Assembly (NCBI GenBank): GCA_965217015.1
Contig: OZ244224.1
Span: forward strand, 1,178,001-1,242,000
Reading direction: 5' to 3'
Origin: JAYQKL01 sp038142705
GTDB lineage: Bacteria > Pseudomonadota > Alphaproteobacteria > RS24
DNA: 64,000 nt
Below, in pieces: positions 7,595-16,038 of the stretch (position 1 is its first letter; the number at the start of each line of letters is the position of its first letter). The position numbers were made by a program, and so were the translations under genes. Under the pieces are notes generated by a model, which saw only the letters and a program-made list of their open reading frames with translations, was not told the DNA's origin and searched no databases.

Positions 7595-10500
7595 AAAGAC
7601 CTCATAAAATCCGAAAGGGCAAAGCGTGCGGCAAAGCCCAGTTCTTGTTGCGCCCCAATTTGGGCAATTTCTAATGTGAGTGACCCGCGCCTATGGTCGG
7701 TCTTGTAATGCGCGTCCGCATAAAAATAAGCTGTCCCCTGCACGCGCTGCACCCGCACAGGCTTGGATTTGTCAGTGCCTGCGTAAAAACGAAGCTCATA
7801 TAAATTCAAAACGCCGTCCAGAGGGATATCAGGCGCTTGCCAGTCATCGCCGCCAATTTGATTGCGGCGTATCCATTTAATCTGACAGCCGCCAGTCATG
7901 CGTGACAGATGAATATGCACAGGTGCAAGCGGGCGGGCGGCAATGCGCTGAACATGATGGCGCAAAATCTGCCAGCTATAATCTGTCGGCATCCGCTCAA
8001 CTGGCCCAGCATGTACCACCAGCTCTTCACTCATGTCATTTAACGAAAGGGGCAAAGGCTGCACCGCCTCATCAAGCAACACACAATCGGCGCCAGCAGG
8101 CACTTGCGCAGCCATCACACCGTCACTGCCAAATTGCCCCCTTAGCAAATGCGATAATTGATAAATTTGCGGCGCGATGAGTTCTGCTTTTTGAAATTGA
8201 ATTATTTCCCAACCCAGCGCATTTTTTATCGCCATACGATTGCCACCAGATAAAACCTTATCTATTGACTGGCTTACCAAACCACCTTTCTCAACTTGCA
8301 AAGTTAGAGTTTGGCTCTTATCCCATCGCCCAACCACTCCCTTTTTCAAAACAGTTTGTGTGACCCCTAAAACAGCCGGGCGCGCCAGCTTTAACTGCCA
8401 GCGCTCATGCGGGTGTTGCATCTGTATGCCGTGGTGCCATGGGTCAGCAAAAGCTGCCGCATAAAGTGTTGGTTTTTCTTGTTGGCTGTAATTCGTCAGC
8501 TCTAAGAGATGCACATCAGCAATGGGTGTGACCTGCCGGTTTGCTGAAAACCGCAACGGCGCAGATTGCGCGACCTCATCGCCCTGCCGGTTTGCGTATA
8601 AGTCTAACGACACGCGCTCTGCTTCAATCTCGCGCATGCCTGTATCCTGCAAACGCGTAATGCGATAATGCTTGTTTTCATAAGCGATAAAATCGCCCGC
8701 CTGCATATGCAAAAACTGATTGGACAAATTCAGGCGCAGCTTATCACGCGCCACCCAGATTTCTGCCAAGAGGCGCTCTGCAATCTGTTGCGCCTGCCCC
8801 TGACTTAACACAATCGGCAATTCAATTTGCGCTATATGTGGCACGCCGCCATAAGCCTCAGGTGCCATGTGGTCGTCCCGCCAAGCCTCAACAACAGATG
8901 TTTCATATGCACCTTCCGCACTCAAAAAGCCGAGTTTCAGCGCTTGTGGCAGGTGATGACTTTCAAGGCGGGTTTCTTGCGGCTGAGGATATTGGGGCGT
9001 GACCACATGGTCGCGCGCAGTAATCGGCGTGACTGACCGGTGATGGCGACCCGTTAAAACAAGCTGTTCCCCCTGCATCACCGCATCAAGAGAAAAGGCT
9101 TGCATCAGCGGCTCTAATAATTCACGCGGGGTCTGTAACCCATTGGCCAAATAGCCCTCAAGCTGACCAATATTGGCTATTGAACCAGAAAGCTTATCGC
9201 TGATTTGAGAAATAAGCTGGCCCAGCAGCACGGAGGATAAACGACCATTGAGCCAATGTCCTTTTGCCCATGACGCGCCATCAACCCAAATATCACGCGC
9301 CATCGGGAAAGCCGGAAAAGGTCGCGCATCCCACGCCCAAATAAAAAACTTAGAGGTGTCAATCATCTTGCCATCATATAATTCGGCCTGCGGGTTATGC
9401 GTTGGCTTGTTCCAATAATCTTGCCAGGCTGCAATATAGGCGCGCTGCATGGCATCATCGCGCTGGCCATTTGAGGCAAAAGGCAAACCGCCATCACTGG
9501 ATTTCACATCAGGGAACCGATTGGGTTCATTGGCTCCTTTATCAACCGCTGGGCAGCCTAATTCTGTAAACCAAATGGGTTTGCTTTTAGCGCGCCATGC
9601 AGTTTTGGGTTGCCTCACGCCTTTGCGACGCGGGTGGTGGTCATTTTCCCACCAGCCGCGAAAATCTTTTTGGCGATAGATAAAAGGCTCACCCTGCGGG
9701 TCTTGTATGAGACTGCGCGTTTGGGTGGCACGCGCCGCATCATTGGCATAATACCAATCATAAAACGCGCCACCTTCAATCTGTGATTGCAAATAGGCTG
9801 GCTCATAAATATCACCATACCCAGCCTGCGCATCTAAATGCTGGCCGCCATCGCGCCAATCCGCAATCGGCAAATAATTATCAACGCCTATAAAGTCTGT
9901 ATTTTTATCGGCCCAAAAAACATCAAGCGGGAAATTCACATCATCATCAACCGCATCATAAACAGCGCCATATTCTGACCAATCCGCGGCATAAGAAATT
10001 TTTGTTGTGGGCAATTGCGCCCGCACTTTTTTTGCCAAGCTCACCAAATGGGTTGCAAAAGGAAACTGTTGATGCGCGTCTTGCAATTGCGAGAGCTGCT
10101 TAAACTCTGAACCCAGCAAAAATGCATCAACCCCGCCCGCCTGACGGCAAAGCTTGGCATAATGCTCAATCATGAAAGCCAGACCAGCTTTTGGATTGGC
10201 CTGCGTGCCTTGACCATAAAAAAACCGCTTAAGGGCGGTATTCACAGCTGAGGTTTTATGTTGGGCCCGCGCCAGCCCAATATGCCCACGCCACGCATAA
10301 GCTGGCTGCGATTGGCTGGGATTTTCCAAACTGGGCAGGTCATTATCTTTGGGAATATCCATCATCACAAAAGGATAAAACATCACCTTAAAGCCGCGCT
10401 GCTTCAGGTCTTTAATCGCGGCAATCACGGAGGCATCATTTGGTGTGCCATCAAAAGCCGGACGCCCATCATATTGGCTTACAGCTTTTGCATTGCGGCG

Positions 10501-11388
10501 ATCTCGCCCTGCCACGCGCCATATTTTAGGGGCTGTCTTTTTTATTTTAGAGACAATGCGCGGCTCAATCGAAATATGGTCTGCGCGCAAATCATCACCA
10601 AACCAGCTCACCACCAAAGACACCCACTGACAGTCAGGGCAGCTTTCTTGCAAATCATTTATCGATAATTCCCAATCAGATTTATCGGCGCTCAAGCGCG
10701 TGTTTTCAACCTGTGCGCGACCTTTGCCCAGAACCTGAATCACAATTTCAGGGTCATATCCAAATTCTGTCGCACCAGGAATAACCGACACTGCTTTAAC
10801 CCGACTGCCTGTATCTTCCGTTTGGGTGAACACTTCAAAATTAAATTGCGGAATGCGATTGCCAAAGGCCGTGATATCAAAATCTTCAAATACGATATAC
10901 GCCAAACCGCGATAGGCAGGGGTTTGTGACGCGCCAAGGTGATGCTTCATTTTGGGGTTTGGGTTTTGGGTTTCACTGCCTTTATAAAGGCGGTGATGAA
11001 AGGCCGACAAATCCTGCGCCACACCATCAACCCAAATACGACCAATTGAGCTAATGAGCCCTTCACAAAGGGCAATAGCAAAATCCAGCCGATAACTATA
11101 ATGTCGTTGACGCGGCGCCGATGGCCCACCCTTGCCGCCGCCGCTCTCATGCGCTTGTTCGCGCAATTCACTTGCCCATAATAATTGCCCACCCAAACGC
11201 ATGCGGCCAAAAACACGCGGAATAGCTGCGCCTTCGCGGCTTCTTAAAACCGGCACATCAGACAAGCGGCGGCCTTCTTTAATATTGCTGCTGCTATCTT
11301 GAAAAGCCAAATCCAGCGCCATGCGCCCCAAATCAGAATTGAGAAATTGCGCGCCAGCCTGCGCTGAGGTGATGATTAAATCGGTCAT
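7591..11388 (-). CDS. GTA megaprotein (RcGTA g15): glycoside hydrolase-like/phage tail protein
   Basis: 1265 aa, close to the RcGTA gp15 size. It forms the tip of the tail and is implicated in recipient contact and DNA passage. The N-terminus is typical (MTDLIITSAQAGAQFL, IPRVFGRMRLGGQLLWASE). The middle third corresponds to the GTA TIM-barrel domain, with glycosidase-like stretches such as GVDAFLLGSEFKQL and PIWFTELGCPAVDKG. The later part matches the phage tail domain (ETSVVEAWRDD, LPIVLSQGQAQQIAERLL). It begins six bases after the peptidase gene and overlaps the DUF2793 gene. No frameshift is seen across 3.8 kb, which suggests selection for function. Confidence 0.95.
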   Translation of the reverse strand: MTDLIITSAQAGAQFLNSDLGRMALDLAFQDSSSNIKEGRRLSDVPVLRSREGAAIPRVFGRMRLGGQLLWASELREQAHESGGGKGGPSAPRQRHYSYRLDFAIALCEGLISSIGRIWVDGVAQDLSAFHHRLYKGSETQNPNPKMKHHLGASQTPAYRGLAYIVFEDFDITAFGNRIPQFNFEVFTQTEDTGSRVKAVSVIPGATEFGYDPEIVIQVLGKGRAQVENTRLSADKSDWELSINDLQESCPDCQWVSLVVSWFGDDLRADHISIEPRIVSKIKKTAPKIWRVAGRDRRNAKAVSQYDGRPAFDGTPNDASVIAAIKDLKQRGFKVMFYPFVMMDIPKDNDLPSLENPSQSQPAYAWRGHIGLARAQHKTSAVNTALKRFFYGQGTQANPKAGLAFMIEHYAKLCRQAGGVDAFLLGSEFKQLSQLQDAHQQFPFATHLVSLAKKVRAQLPTTKISYAADWSEYGAVYDAVDDDVNFPLDVFWADKNTDFIGVDNYLPIADWRDGGQHLDAQAGYGDIYEPAYLQSQIEGGAFYDWYYANDAARATQTRSLIQDPQGEPFIYRQKDFRGWWENDHHPRRKGVRQPKTAWRAKSKPIWFTELGCPAVDKGANEPNRFPDVKSSDGGLPFASNGQRDDAMQRAYIAAWQDYWNKPTHNPQAELYDGKMIDTSKFFIWAWDARPFPAFPMARDIWVDGASWAKGHWLNGRLSSVLLGQLISQISDKLSGSIANIGQLEGYLANGLQTPRELLEPLMQAFSLDAVMQGEQLVLTGRHHRSVTPITARDHVVTPQYPQPQETRLESHHLPQALKLGFLSAEGAYETSVVEAWRDDHMAPEAYGGVPHIAQIELPIVLSQGQAQQIAERLLAEIWVARDKLRLNLSNQFLHMQAGDFIAYENKHYRITRLQDTGMREIEAERVSLDLYANRQGDEVAQSAPLRFSANRQVTPIADVHLLELTNYSQQEKPTLYAAAFADPWHHGIQMQHPHERWQLKLARPAVLGVTQTVLKKGVVGRWDKSQTLTLQVEKGGLVSQSIDKVLSGGNRMAIKNALGWEIIQFQKAELIAPQIYQLSHLLRGQFGSDGVMAAQVPAGADCVLLDEAVQPLPLSLNDMSEELVVHAGPVERMPTDYSWQILRHHVQRIAARPLAPVHIHLSRMTGGCQIKWIRRNQIGGDDWQAPDIPLDGVLNLYELRFYAGTDKSKPVRVQRVQGTAYFYADAHYKTDHRRGSLTLEIAQIGAQQELGFAARFALSDFMRSL

Positions 11389-11394
11389 AGTGTT

Positions 11395-11838
11395 CTAATT
11401 ATTTGTGTTGAAAGGAGGGAAAGAAAACGCCGCCACAAGCCGGCGCGACCACCAGCGCCCATATCGGGTTTTTACGACACCCAAATTTTGCGCAGCATGG
11501 ATAAACTGATTATGCGGCAATAATAAACCCAAATGGCGGGCCGGTAAGTGCGGCTGCATGCGAAAGAGCAAAACCTGACCAGGCATTGGGTTTGGGCGGG
11601 CTTGCTCAATTAAATATTGTTGTGCCGCCTGCCACAAAACCTCACCCTCACCAAATTGCGGGTCAAGCTCATATGCGGGCGGCACCATATTATGCAGAGG
11701 GGAAAAATGCGCATAAAGGCCCATGATAAAACCCAAACAATCTGTTCCAACATGTTTGCGCCGCGCCTGATGGCAATAAGGTGTGGTGAGCCATGTTTCT
11801 GCCTCTGCGAAAAGCGCAGCATGAAAATCCCCGCGCAT
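11395..11838 (-). CDS. GTA NlpC/P60-family cell-wall peptidase (RcGTA g14)
   Basis: Tail-associated peptidase expected to cut recipient peptidoglycan as the GTA injects DNA. It carries the NlpC/P60 catalytic cysteine C34 in GTDCLGFIMG and the histidine H102 in RHLGLLLPHNQFIHA, with H114 as the likely third residue. The start WLTTPYCHQ is typical of the RcGTA family. It is 147 aa, about normal. It abuts the hub gene (start one base from its stop) and precedes the megaprotein gene by six bases. Confidence 0.93.
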   Translation of the reverse strand: MRGDFHAALFAEAETWLTTPYCHQARRKHVGTDCLGFIMGLYAHFSPLHNMVPPAYELDPQFGEGEVLWQAAQQYLIEQARPNPMPGQVLLFRMQPHLPARHLGLLLPHNQFIHAAQNLGVVKTRYGRWWSRRLVAAFSFPPFNTNN

Positions 11839-12687
11839 TTATATCGCCCTAACCAACAAATGGTCGGCGGGCATATGCGGCATGCCACGAAAATTAATAC
11901 TATTGGAAAATTTTTCTGCACAAGCATTGAGGCTTTTGTCACAGCCCGCAACCAGCTTCACACCATCACCTGAGCTAGGCGCGCCGACCAGACTGTCCCA
12001 TAAAGTAATTTGACGGGCTTGATGCAAAGTTTCATCAGACCGAATGCGCGCGCGCACCCCGCTTAACTTACCATCTAAAAATTCAACCCTGCCATGCGCA
12101 AACCAGGCTTTATCAAAAGCAGATAAAACTGGCAATATCAGCCGCCCCGTCTCATATTTCACAAGCGTGGTGGTAGTGTGAAAACGTGAATTCGTCACAT
12201 CAACACGGCATTTTGTGTCCCCCAAACGCGCATCACAACGCGGTTGAAACACCCGTCCACTTCGCTTTTGCATTTCCAATGAAGGCCCCTCCAAATTGAC
12301 ATGCACTTTATCGCCCGTCATTTTGATGGCACCCAACACCCCGCTTGATAATAAAATAGCATTGTCGGTATGCGACCAGTTCACCCGCCAAAAGCGATAT
12401 GTCGCGCCGTCATAAACCCCGTTTAGCAAATCAGATTTCGACAAATGCACACTGCTCAATATTGTCTGCACTTCCAGACCATCGCGTATAAGCTCAGCAT
12501 TTTCCTCAGCCGATGAACTGACCAACCCCGCATTAGCCAGATAGGTCTTGCCTTTAAACTCAAGCGGTACATCATGATCTGTTAAATAAAGCGGTGTGCC
12601 TTGAACAGGGTGCAAGGACAAACAATGGCACAAAGCGGTTGCCTCACCCCGCAAGTGGCGCGCAAAATCTGTTGATATATCACGCAT
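11839..12687 (-). CDS. GTA baseplate hub protein, DUF2163 (RcGTA g13)
   Basis: 282 aa member of the DUF2163/phage hub family. Four cysteines are placed as pairs: C151 and C160 (CDARLGDTKC) and C249 and C256 (GCDKSLNAC), just before the conserved NFRGMPHMP end motif. The RcGTA structure assigns this protein to the baseplate hub with an iron-sulfur cluster, and the four cysteines here fit the same role. It abuts DUF2460 upstream and the peptidase downstream, so the three are translated from one polycistronic message. Confidence 0.93.
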   Translation of the reverse strand: MRDISTDFARHLRGEATALCHCLSLHPVQGTPLYLTDHDVPLEFKGKTYLANAGLVSSSAEENAELIRDGLEVQTILSSVHLSKSDLLNGVYDGATYRFWRVNWSHTDNAILLSSGVLGAIKMTGDKVHVNLEGPSLEMQKRSGRVFQPRCDARLGDTKCRVDVTNSRFHTTTTLVKYETGRLILPVLSAFDKAWFAHGRVEFLDGKLSGVRARIRSDETLHQARQITLWDSLVGAPSSGDGVKLVAGCDKSLNACAEKFSNSINFRGMPHMPADHLLVRAI

Positions 12688-13353
12688 TTAGACCGCCCCT
12701 CTTGTTTCATCAAGGTGCAATTCCACCAATTCAGTCGGTTGCAAGCGACCTGCTTCCGGCGCGATTAACGCAATATCAAGCTGGTCCGTGTCAAAGCGCA
12801 CCGGCACATCAAAATCAAAGCCCGCCGTCACTTTTTGTAAATGTGACACAGGGGTGAGAAGCGTCACCGTGCCATTTTTAGTGTTGACCTGATAATCCGT
12901 TTTATCCAGCACCACCCCATCAATGGCAACCACCACACTGCCAGCGCAGGGTTTCAATATTCGGCGAAAAACCTTATCTGCACCGCTGCCATATTGTTTT
13001 TGCAAGCCAAAAAACCGCCCTGCATCATCAAGCGCCCGGCAAATCTGGTCGGTGGGCTTTGCCGTTTTATCGGGCGCACAGGATTTGAAATCCAGCCAGT
13101 CATGCCAGCGAAACCCAATCAGCCGTCCTTGGCGTGCCTCAAAAAATGCAAGCAAAGCATAAAGCTCGACCAGCGGGCGCGGCTCGGTGGTGAGCCGGTA
13201 TTTGCGCCGTGATTGCGACCAAGGGGTGTTGCGTTGCTCGAAACCAGAAGCCGTTTCAATCACTTCTGTTTTGCGGTGCGTTGCAGCGATAGACCCAAAG
13301 GCCAAACGAGCCGGCAGCACCACTTCATGGAAGGCAGGTTTTAAGGCGGTCAT
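12688..13353 (-). CDS. GTA distal tail protein, DUF2460 (RcGTA g12)
   Basis: 221 aa DUF2460 protein with the family N-terminus FHEVVLPARLAFGSIAA, the block YRLTTEPRPLVELYALLAFF and FRWHDWLDFKS. In RcGTA this protein forms the ring joining tail tube to baseplate. The ATG overlaps the stop of the tape-measure candidate by four bases (ATGA). Length is usual for the family. Confidence 0.93.
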   Translation of the reverse strand: MTALKPAFHEVVLPARLAFGSIAATHRKTEVIETASGFEQRNTPWSQSRRKYRLTTEPRPLVELYALLAFFEARQGRLIGFRWHDWLDFKSCAPDKTAKPTDQICRALDDAGRFFGLQKQYGSGADKVFRRILKPCAGSVVVAIDGVVLDKTDYQVNTKNGTVTLLTPVSHLQKVTAGFDFDVPVRFDTDQLDIALIAPEAGRLQPTELVELHLDETRGAV

Positions 13354-13751
13354 AGATTGCGCATCCCATATTGTACCGCGCGCGCCAAAAGCGCCGAGAT
13401 TTGGGTTTCGCTTTTTAACAAGCCGTCAGCTGGCTGGCTGGTTTGTTGCCCAAATTCAGGAACCGCCAAAAAGGCATCTCGTTTTTGCCCTTGCGATGCG
13501 TTTTGCGAACCAGGCAAAGCATTCATATTTTGCCATTGGCGCAAAACCAGTTCGCCCACGCGCAACATATTTTGGCTTTTTTGGTCAAAATGCTGGAAAA
13601 AGACATCCCATTGCGCAAATAACTCCTGCCCTAAGCCCTGCATTTTTATCTGCTTATGTTCAAGCTGGCTTAAGTCTTTTTGCCAATGGCTCAAGCTTTT
13701 TGCCGCGGCGCGGGTTGCGCTCAGCAATCGCTTTTTTTGTGTTTCGTTCAT
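13350..13751 (-). CDS. Candidate GTA tape-measure protein (position of RcGTA g11), very short
   Basis: 133 aa, largely helical and rich in Gln, Lys and Leu, with no recognisable enzymatic motif. It lies exactly where g11, the tape measure, sits in RcGTA: after g10.1 and overlapping g12. The identification rests on position and helical character, not on a conserved motif. RcGTA g11 is, from memory, about 220 residues, so this one is much shorter. Starts and overlaps at both ends look intact, so the short length does not come from a frameshift. If it is the tape measure, the tail should be shorter than in Rhodobacter. Confidence 0.7.
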   Translation of the reverse strand: MNETQKKRLLSATRAAAKSLSHWQKDLSQLEHKQIKMQGLGQELFAQWDVFFQHFDQKSQNMLRVGELVLRQWQNMNALPGSQNASQGQKRDAFLAVPEFGQQTSQPADGLLKSETQISALLARAVQYGMRNL

Positions 13752-13755
13752 AAAA

Positions 13756-13947
13756 TTATCCGTTTGAAAGAGTGTCAGGGAAGCGCGCCATCAGCGCGTC
13801 CAAATCTTGATGGTTAAATCCAAAAGCAGACGCACGGGTTCGGGTGAGTGATAAAATTTCTGCGGGTGTTAAATCCCAACATTGCGGGCGCGACAGGCCT
13901 TGCGCCTGCCCCATGGATAAAATTTGGTGCCAAAAATCAAACGCCAT
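13756..13947 (-). CDS. GTA tail assembly chaperone-like protein (RcGTA g10.1)
   Basis: 63 aa. It shows the small-family pattern: FDFWHQILSMG, CWDLTPAEILSL and a run of polar helix. In RcGTA and related phages this tiny gene follows g10 and is thought to act with it as a tail chaperone ahead of the tape measure. It starts with ATG seven bases after the g10 stop and ends five bases before the tape-measure start. Function is inferred from position and size. Confidence 0.8.
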   Translation of the reverse strand: MAFDFWHQILSMGQAQGLSRPQCWDLTPAEILSLTRTRASAFGFNHQDLDALMARFPDTLSNG

Positions 13948-13953
13948 TTTGCC

Positions 13954-14283
13954 TCACGCCTCATCAGCCGCGTTTACAAATGCGCGCTCAAGCAAAAGAG
14001 TGGCGAGTTTGCCTGCCCTATCAAACCCACCACGCACCTCAAAATGCGTTAATGCGGGCCCGTCACGACCAAATAAACCTGCCTGCAAAATATTTTGAAT
14101 ATCCTGCGCTGTCAGGCCGTTTTGGGCAAATGAGGCGGTTATCTGCAAAATATTTTTGCCATCATAAAGCGACTCCAAATAAGCCAACGCAGAGAGCGTC
14201 AGGCATAATTTATAAGCCTTGCCATTGATAATGGCGCCAACCTCGCCGCGTTTTGGGTTGATAAAAATGGGTGTTTTAAACAT
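13954..14283 (-). CDS. GTA gp10-like tail protein/chaperone
   Basis: 109 aa, matching the GTA-gp10 family: NPKRGEVGAIINGKAYKLCL at the N-terminus, then LSALAYLESLYDG and the block ILQAGLFGRDG. In GTAs and related phages it is a tail-tube associated chaperone encoded right after the major tail protein. Its ATG overlaps the tail protein stop (ATGA), which ties their translation together. Confidence 0.9.
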   Translation of the reverse strand: MFKTPIFINPKRGEVGAIINGKAYKLCLTLSALAYLESLYDGKNILQITASFAQNGLTAQDIQNILQAGLFGRDGPALTHFEVRGGFDRAGKLATLLLERAFVNAADEA

Positions 14284-14690
14284 CAGAGCGCGACAAAACT
14301 GATTTGATTGGCCGAAGACAGGCTTAAGCGCCAGCTTACCTCGCCCTGATAATCGCCCGCATAAGCCAATTCAGTGAGAATAAACCGGCCACTCAGCGTG
14401 CCAAAATCTGGCAAAATGACCTGCCATTTATCTGCTCGCCCAGCAAAAAAACTTTCCCTAATCGCTGCATCGGCGGCAGTGTCTTTGAACACACCCTCAC
14501 CAGTTAGGCGCAAATTTTTCACCCCGCCACCGGCAAGCAATTCCTGCCATAAGCCCGTTGACTCACTATCGGTGATATCAATCGGCGTCAGGTTAAATTC
14601 AATCTGGCGCGAGCGCAGCCCCGCCACAGTGCGATAGCCGCCTTTGCTATATAATTTAAGCAAAATTTTATGTCCGAGTTGTACTGTCAT
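14283..14690 (-). CDS. GTA major tail protein (RcGTA g9, TP901-1 type)
   Basis: 135 aa tail-tube subunit. It shows the family pattern GHKILLKLYSKGGYRTVAGLR, QIEFNLTPIDITDSES and a C-terminal beta region. It polymerises into the tube through which DNA passes. It lies between the DUF3168 tail terminator and gp10. Spacing to the upstream gene is 40 bases, wider than most junctions in this cluster. Confidence 0.92.
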   Translation of the reverse strand: MTVQLGHKILLKLYSKGGYRTVAGLRSRQIEFNLTPIDITDSESTGLWQELLAGGGVKNLRLTGEGVFKDTAADAAIRESFFAGRADKWQVILPDFGTLSGRFILTELAYAGDYQGEVSWRLSLSSANQISFVAL

Positions 14691-14730
14691 AGCAGCTCCC
14701 GTTTATGTGTTGATGGTCAAATTGATATGG

Positions 14731-15129
14731 CTATCTAGATTGGCTTTGTGTCACAGCCTTAAATCGCATTTGATGCAACTGATAACGCGCCGCCTTATCT
14801 TTGCGTATGATGAGGGACTCAAAAGCCAGTAAGATTAAATTGGCACCTGAAATAGTCAGCTCACTATGGTCAAATTTTTGATGCAAGCGGTCAGCAAGCC
14901 GGTCTGCTTGCGTTGTATCATGCAGCTCAGACCACAAAGAAAACTGAAATTCATGACGACAAATATCTGGCTGGTCAGAAGCTTTACTCTCTAAAAAATC
15001 AAACTCCAATCTTGGCAAAGCGGCACGCGCACCCTGCTGACGGCTCAACAAGTTTGATAAACTGTCATCTGTGGCAATATGATCAAATATCGCTTTTTGA
15101 AATTGGCGGCTGATAAGTTCATAACTCAT
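14731..15129 (-). CDS. GTA tail terminator protein, DUF3168 (RcGTA g8)
   Basis: 132 aa DUF3168-type protein with FQKAIFDHIATDDSLSNLL at the N-terminus and the central block DICRHEFQFSLWSE. In RcGTA this protein caps the head-proximal end of the tail. It starts 27 bases after the head-closure gene. Identification rests on the sequence pattern plus its fixed place in the GTA order. Confidence 0.88.
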   Translation of the reverse strand: MSYELISRQFQKAIFDHIATDDSLSNLLSRQQGARAALPRLEFDFLESKASDQPDICRHEFQFSLWSELHDTTQADRLADRLHQKFDHSELTISGANLILLAFESLIIRKDKAARYQLHQMRFKAVTQSQSR

Positions 15130-15156
15130 TTTATTTTTTCCTTTCGCTCAGCTCGG

Positions 15157-15471
15157 TTAAAGGGGCTGGCGCTCTTCACAAAAGCACTCCAGTCGCCGCC
15201 CACGCCCATCTGGGTCATGCACAAAATGGACATGGTAAATTTTGTCATTATGCAAAAGCCGGTCACCAGCTTGTAAATTCTGGTTTTGCCTAAGCTGTAA
15301 ATGATGCGTGATATTTTGCTCTTCAACGCCTGCAAGCCATTTAATAGTTGCGGGGCGTGAGCGCATACGCGCCCAAACATAGCCCTTTGGTGCCCATTGC
15401 GGCGGGTCATTATCCGCCACCCATTTTTGATGCAAAAACCGCAAGCGTCGCGAAGCCAGAAACCGTCTCAT
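15157..15471 (-). CDS. GTA head closure/head-tail adaptor (RcGTA g7)
   Basis: 104 aa. Typical small adaptor that seals the portal after packaging, with GYVWARMRSRPA and a beta-rich C-terminus (DKIYHVHFVHDPDGRGRRL). The start overlaps the preceding connector gene by four bases. Family similarity is modest, but the place in the operon and length match the RcGTA gene well. Confidence 0.87.
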   Translation of the reverse strand: MRRFLASRRLRFLHQKWVADNDPPQWAPKGYVWARMRSRPATIKWLAGVEEQNITHHLQLRQNQNLQAGDRLLHNDKIYHVHFVHDPDGRGRRLECFCEERQPL

Positions 15472-16037
15472 AATTTTATATTCCGATAAGGTTGCAGCAG
15501 CGTATTAACCGTTTCTGGCACTTTGGCTGGCGCATTCATGCTGTGCCATTCACCCAGCTCATACCAAAAAGCCACCAATTGCCGAATGGCCAGCCGTAAA
15601 GGTGCTGGCACATCTTCTGCCTGCTCGCCAAAGCCCGCATTCAGTGAAATGAGCAGTCCTAATTTGTTTCGCTTCGGGCATGGAAGATTGTGCGTTTCCT
15701 TAAAAAATATGGCGGGGTGGCGCACACCAATTTCTGCCTCATATAAATTTTCGTCAATTTTCTGGCGTCTTTGCCCAAGCACATAAACGCCCGATATGGC
15801 CGCAACAGGATAATGCGGCAGACTGAGACCCTCATTATTTTTAGGCCAGTCATGAAACATTAAGTCCCAATCCTGATTAATCAATCGGCAGCCAGTTTGA
15901 GCTTCCACGACCAGGCGCGCAGAGGTGATGAGCGTGGCGAGGAGTAAATCCTCACCACTCTCAAGCCGCAAATCGCTTTTAACCTCTGAGACTGTCACTG
16001 GCTCAAGGGCTGGATTTTTGGTGATAAGACTGAGCAT
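15468..16037 (-). CDS. GTA head-tail connector (RcGTA g6)
   Basis: 189 aa. Resembles gp6-like connectors: an N-terminal block VSEVKSDLRLESGEDLLLAT followed by LVVEAQTGC and a C-terminal helix with LRLAIRQLVAFWYE. It forms the ring under the portal. It begins one base after the capsid gene stop and overlaps g7. Confidence 0.9.
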   Translation of the reverse strand: MLSLITKNPALEPVTVSEVKSDLRLESGEDLLLATLITSARLVVEAQTGCRLINQDWDLMFHDWPKNNEGLSLPHYPVAAISGVYVLGQRRQKIDENLYEAEIGVRHPAIFFKETHNLPCPKRNKLGLLISLNAGFGEQAEDVPAPLRLAIRQLVAFWYELGEWHSMNAPAKVPETVNTLLQPYRNIKL

Positions 16038-16038
16038 G

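Noticed and set aside
13187..13753. 188-codon open frame on the plus strand inside the GTA cluster
   Set aside because: It is antisense to the DUF2460 and tape-measure genes, both well supported, and its sequence is rich in Arg, Ala and Pro as expected for an opposite-strand shadow.
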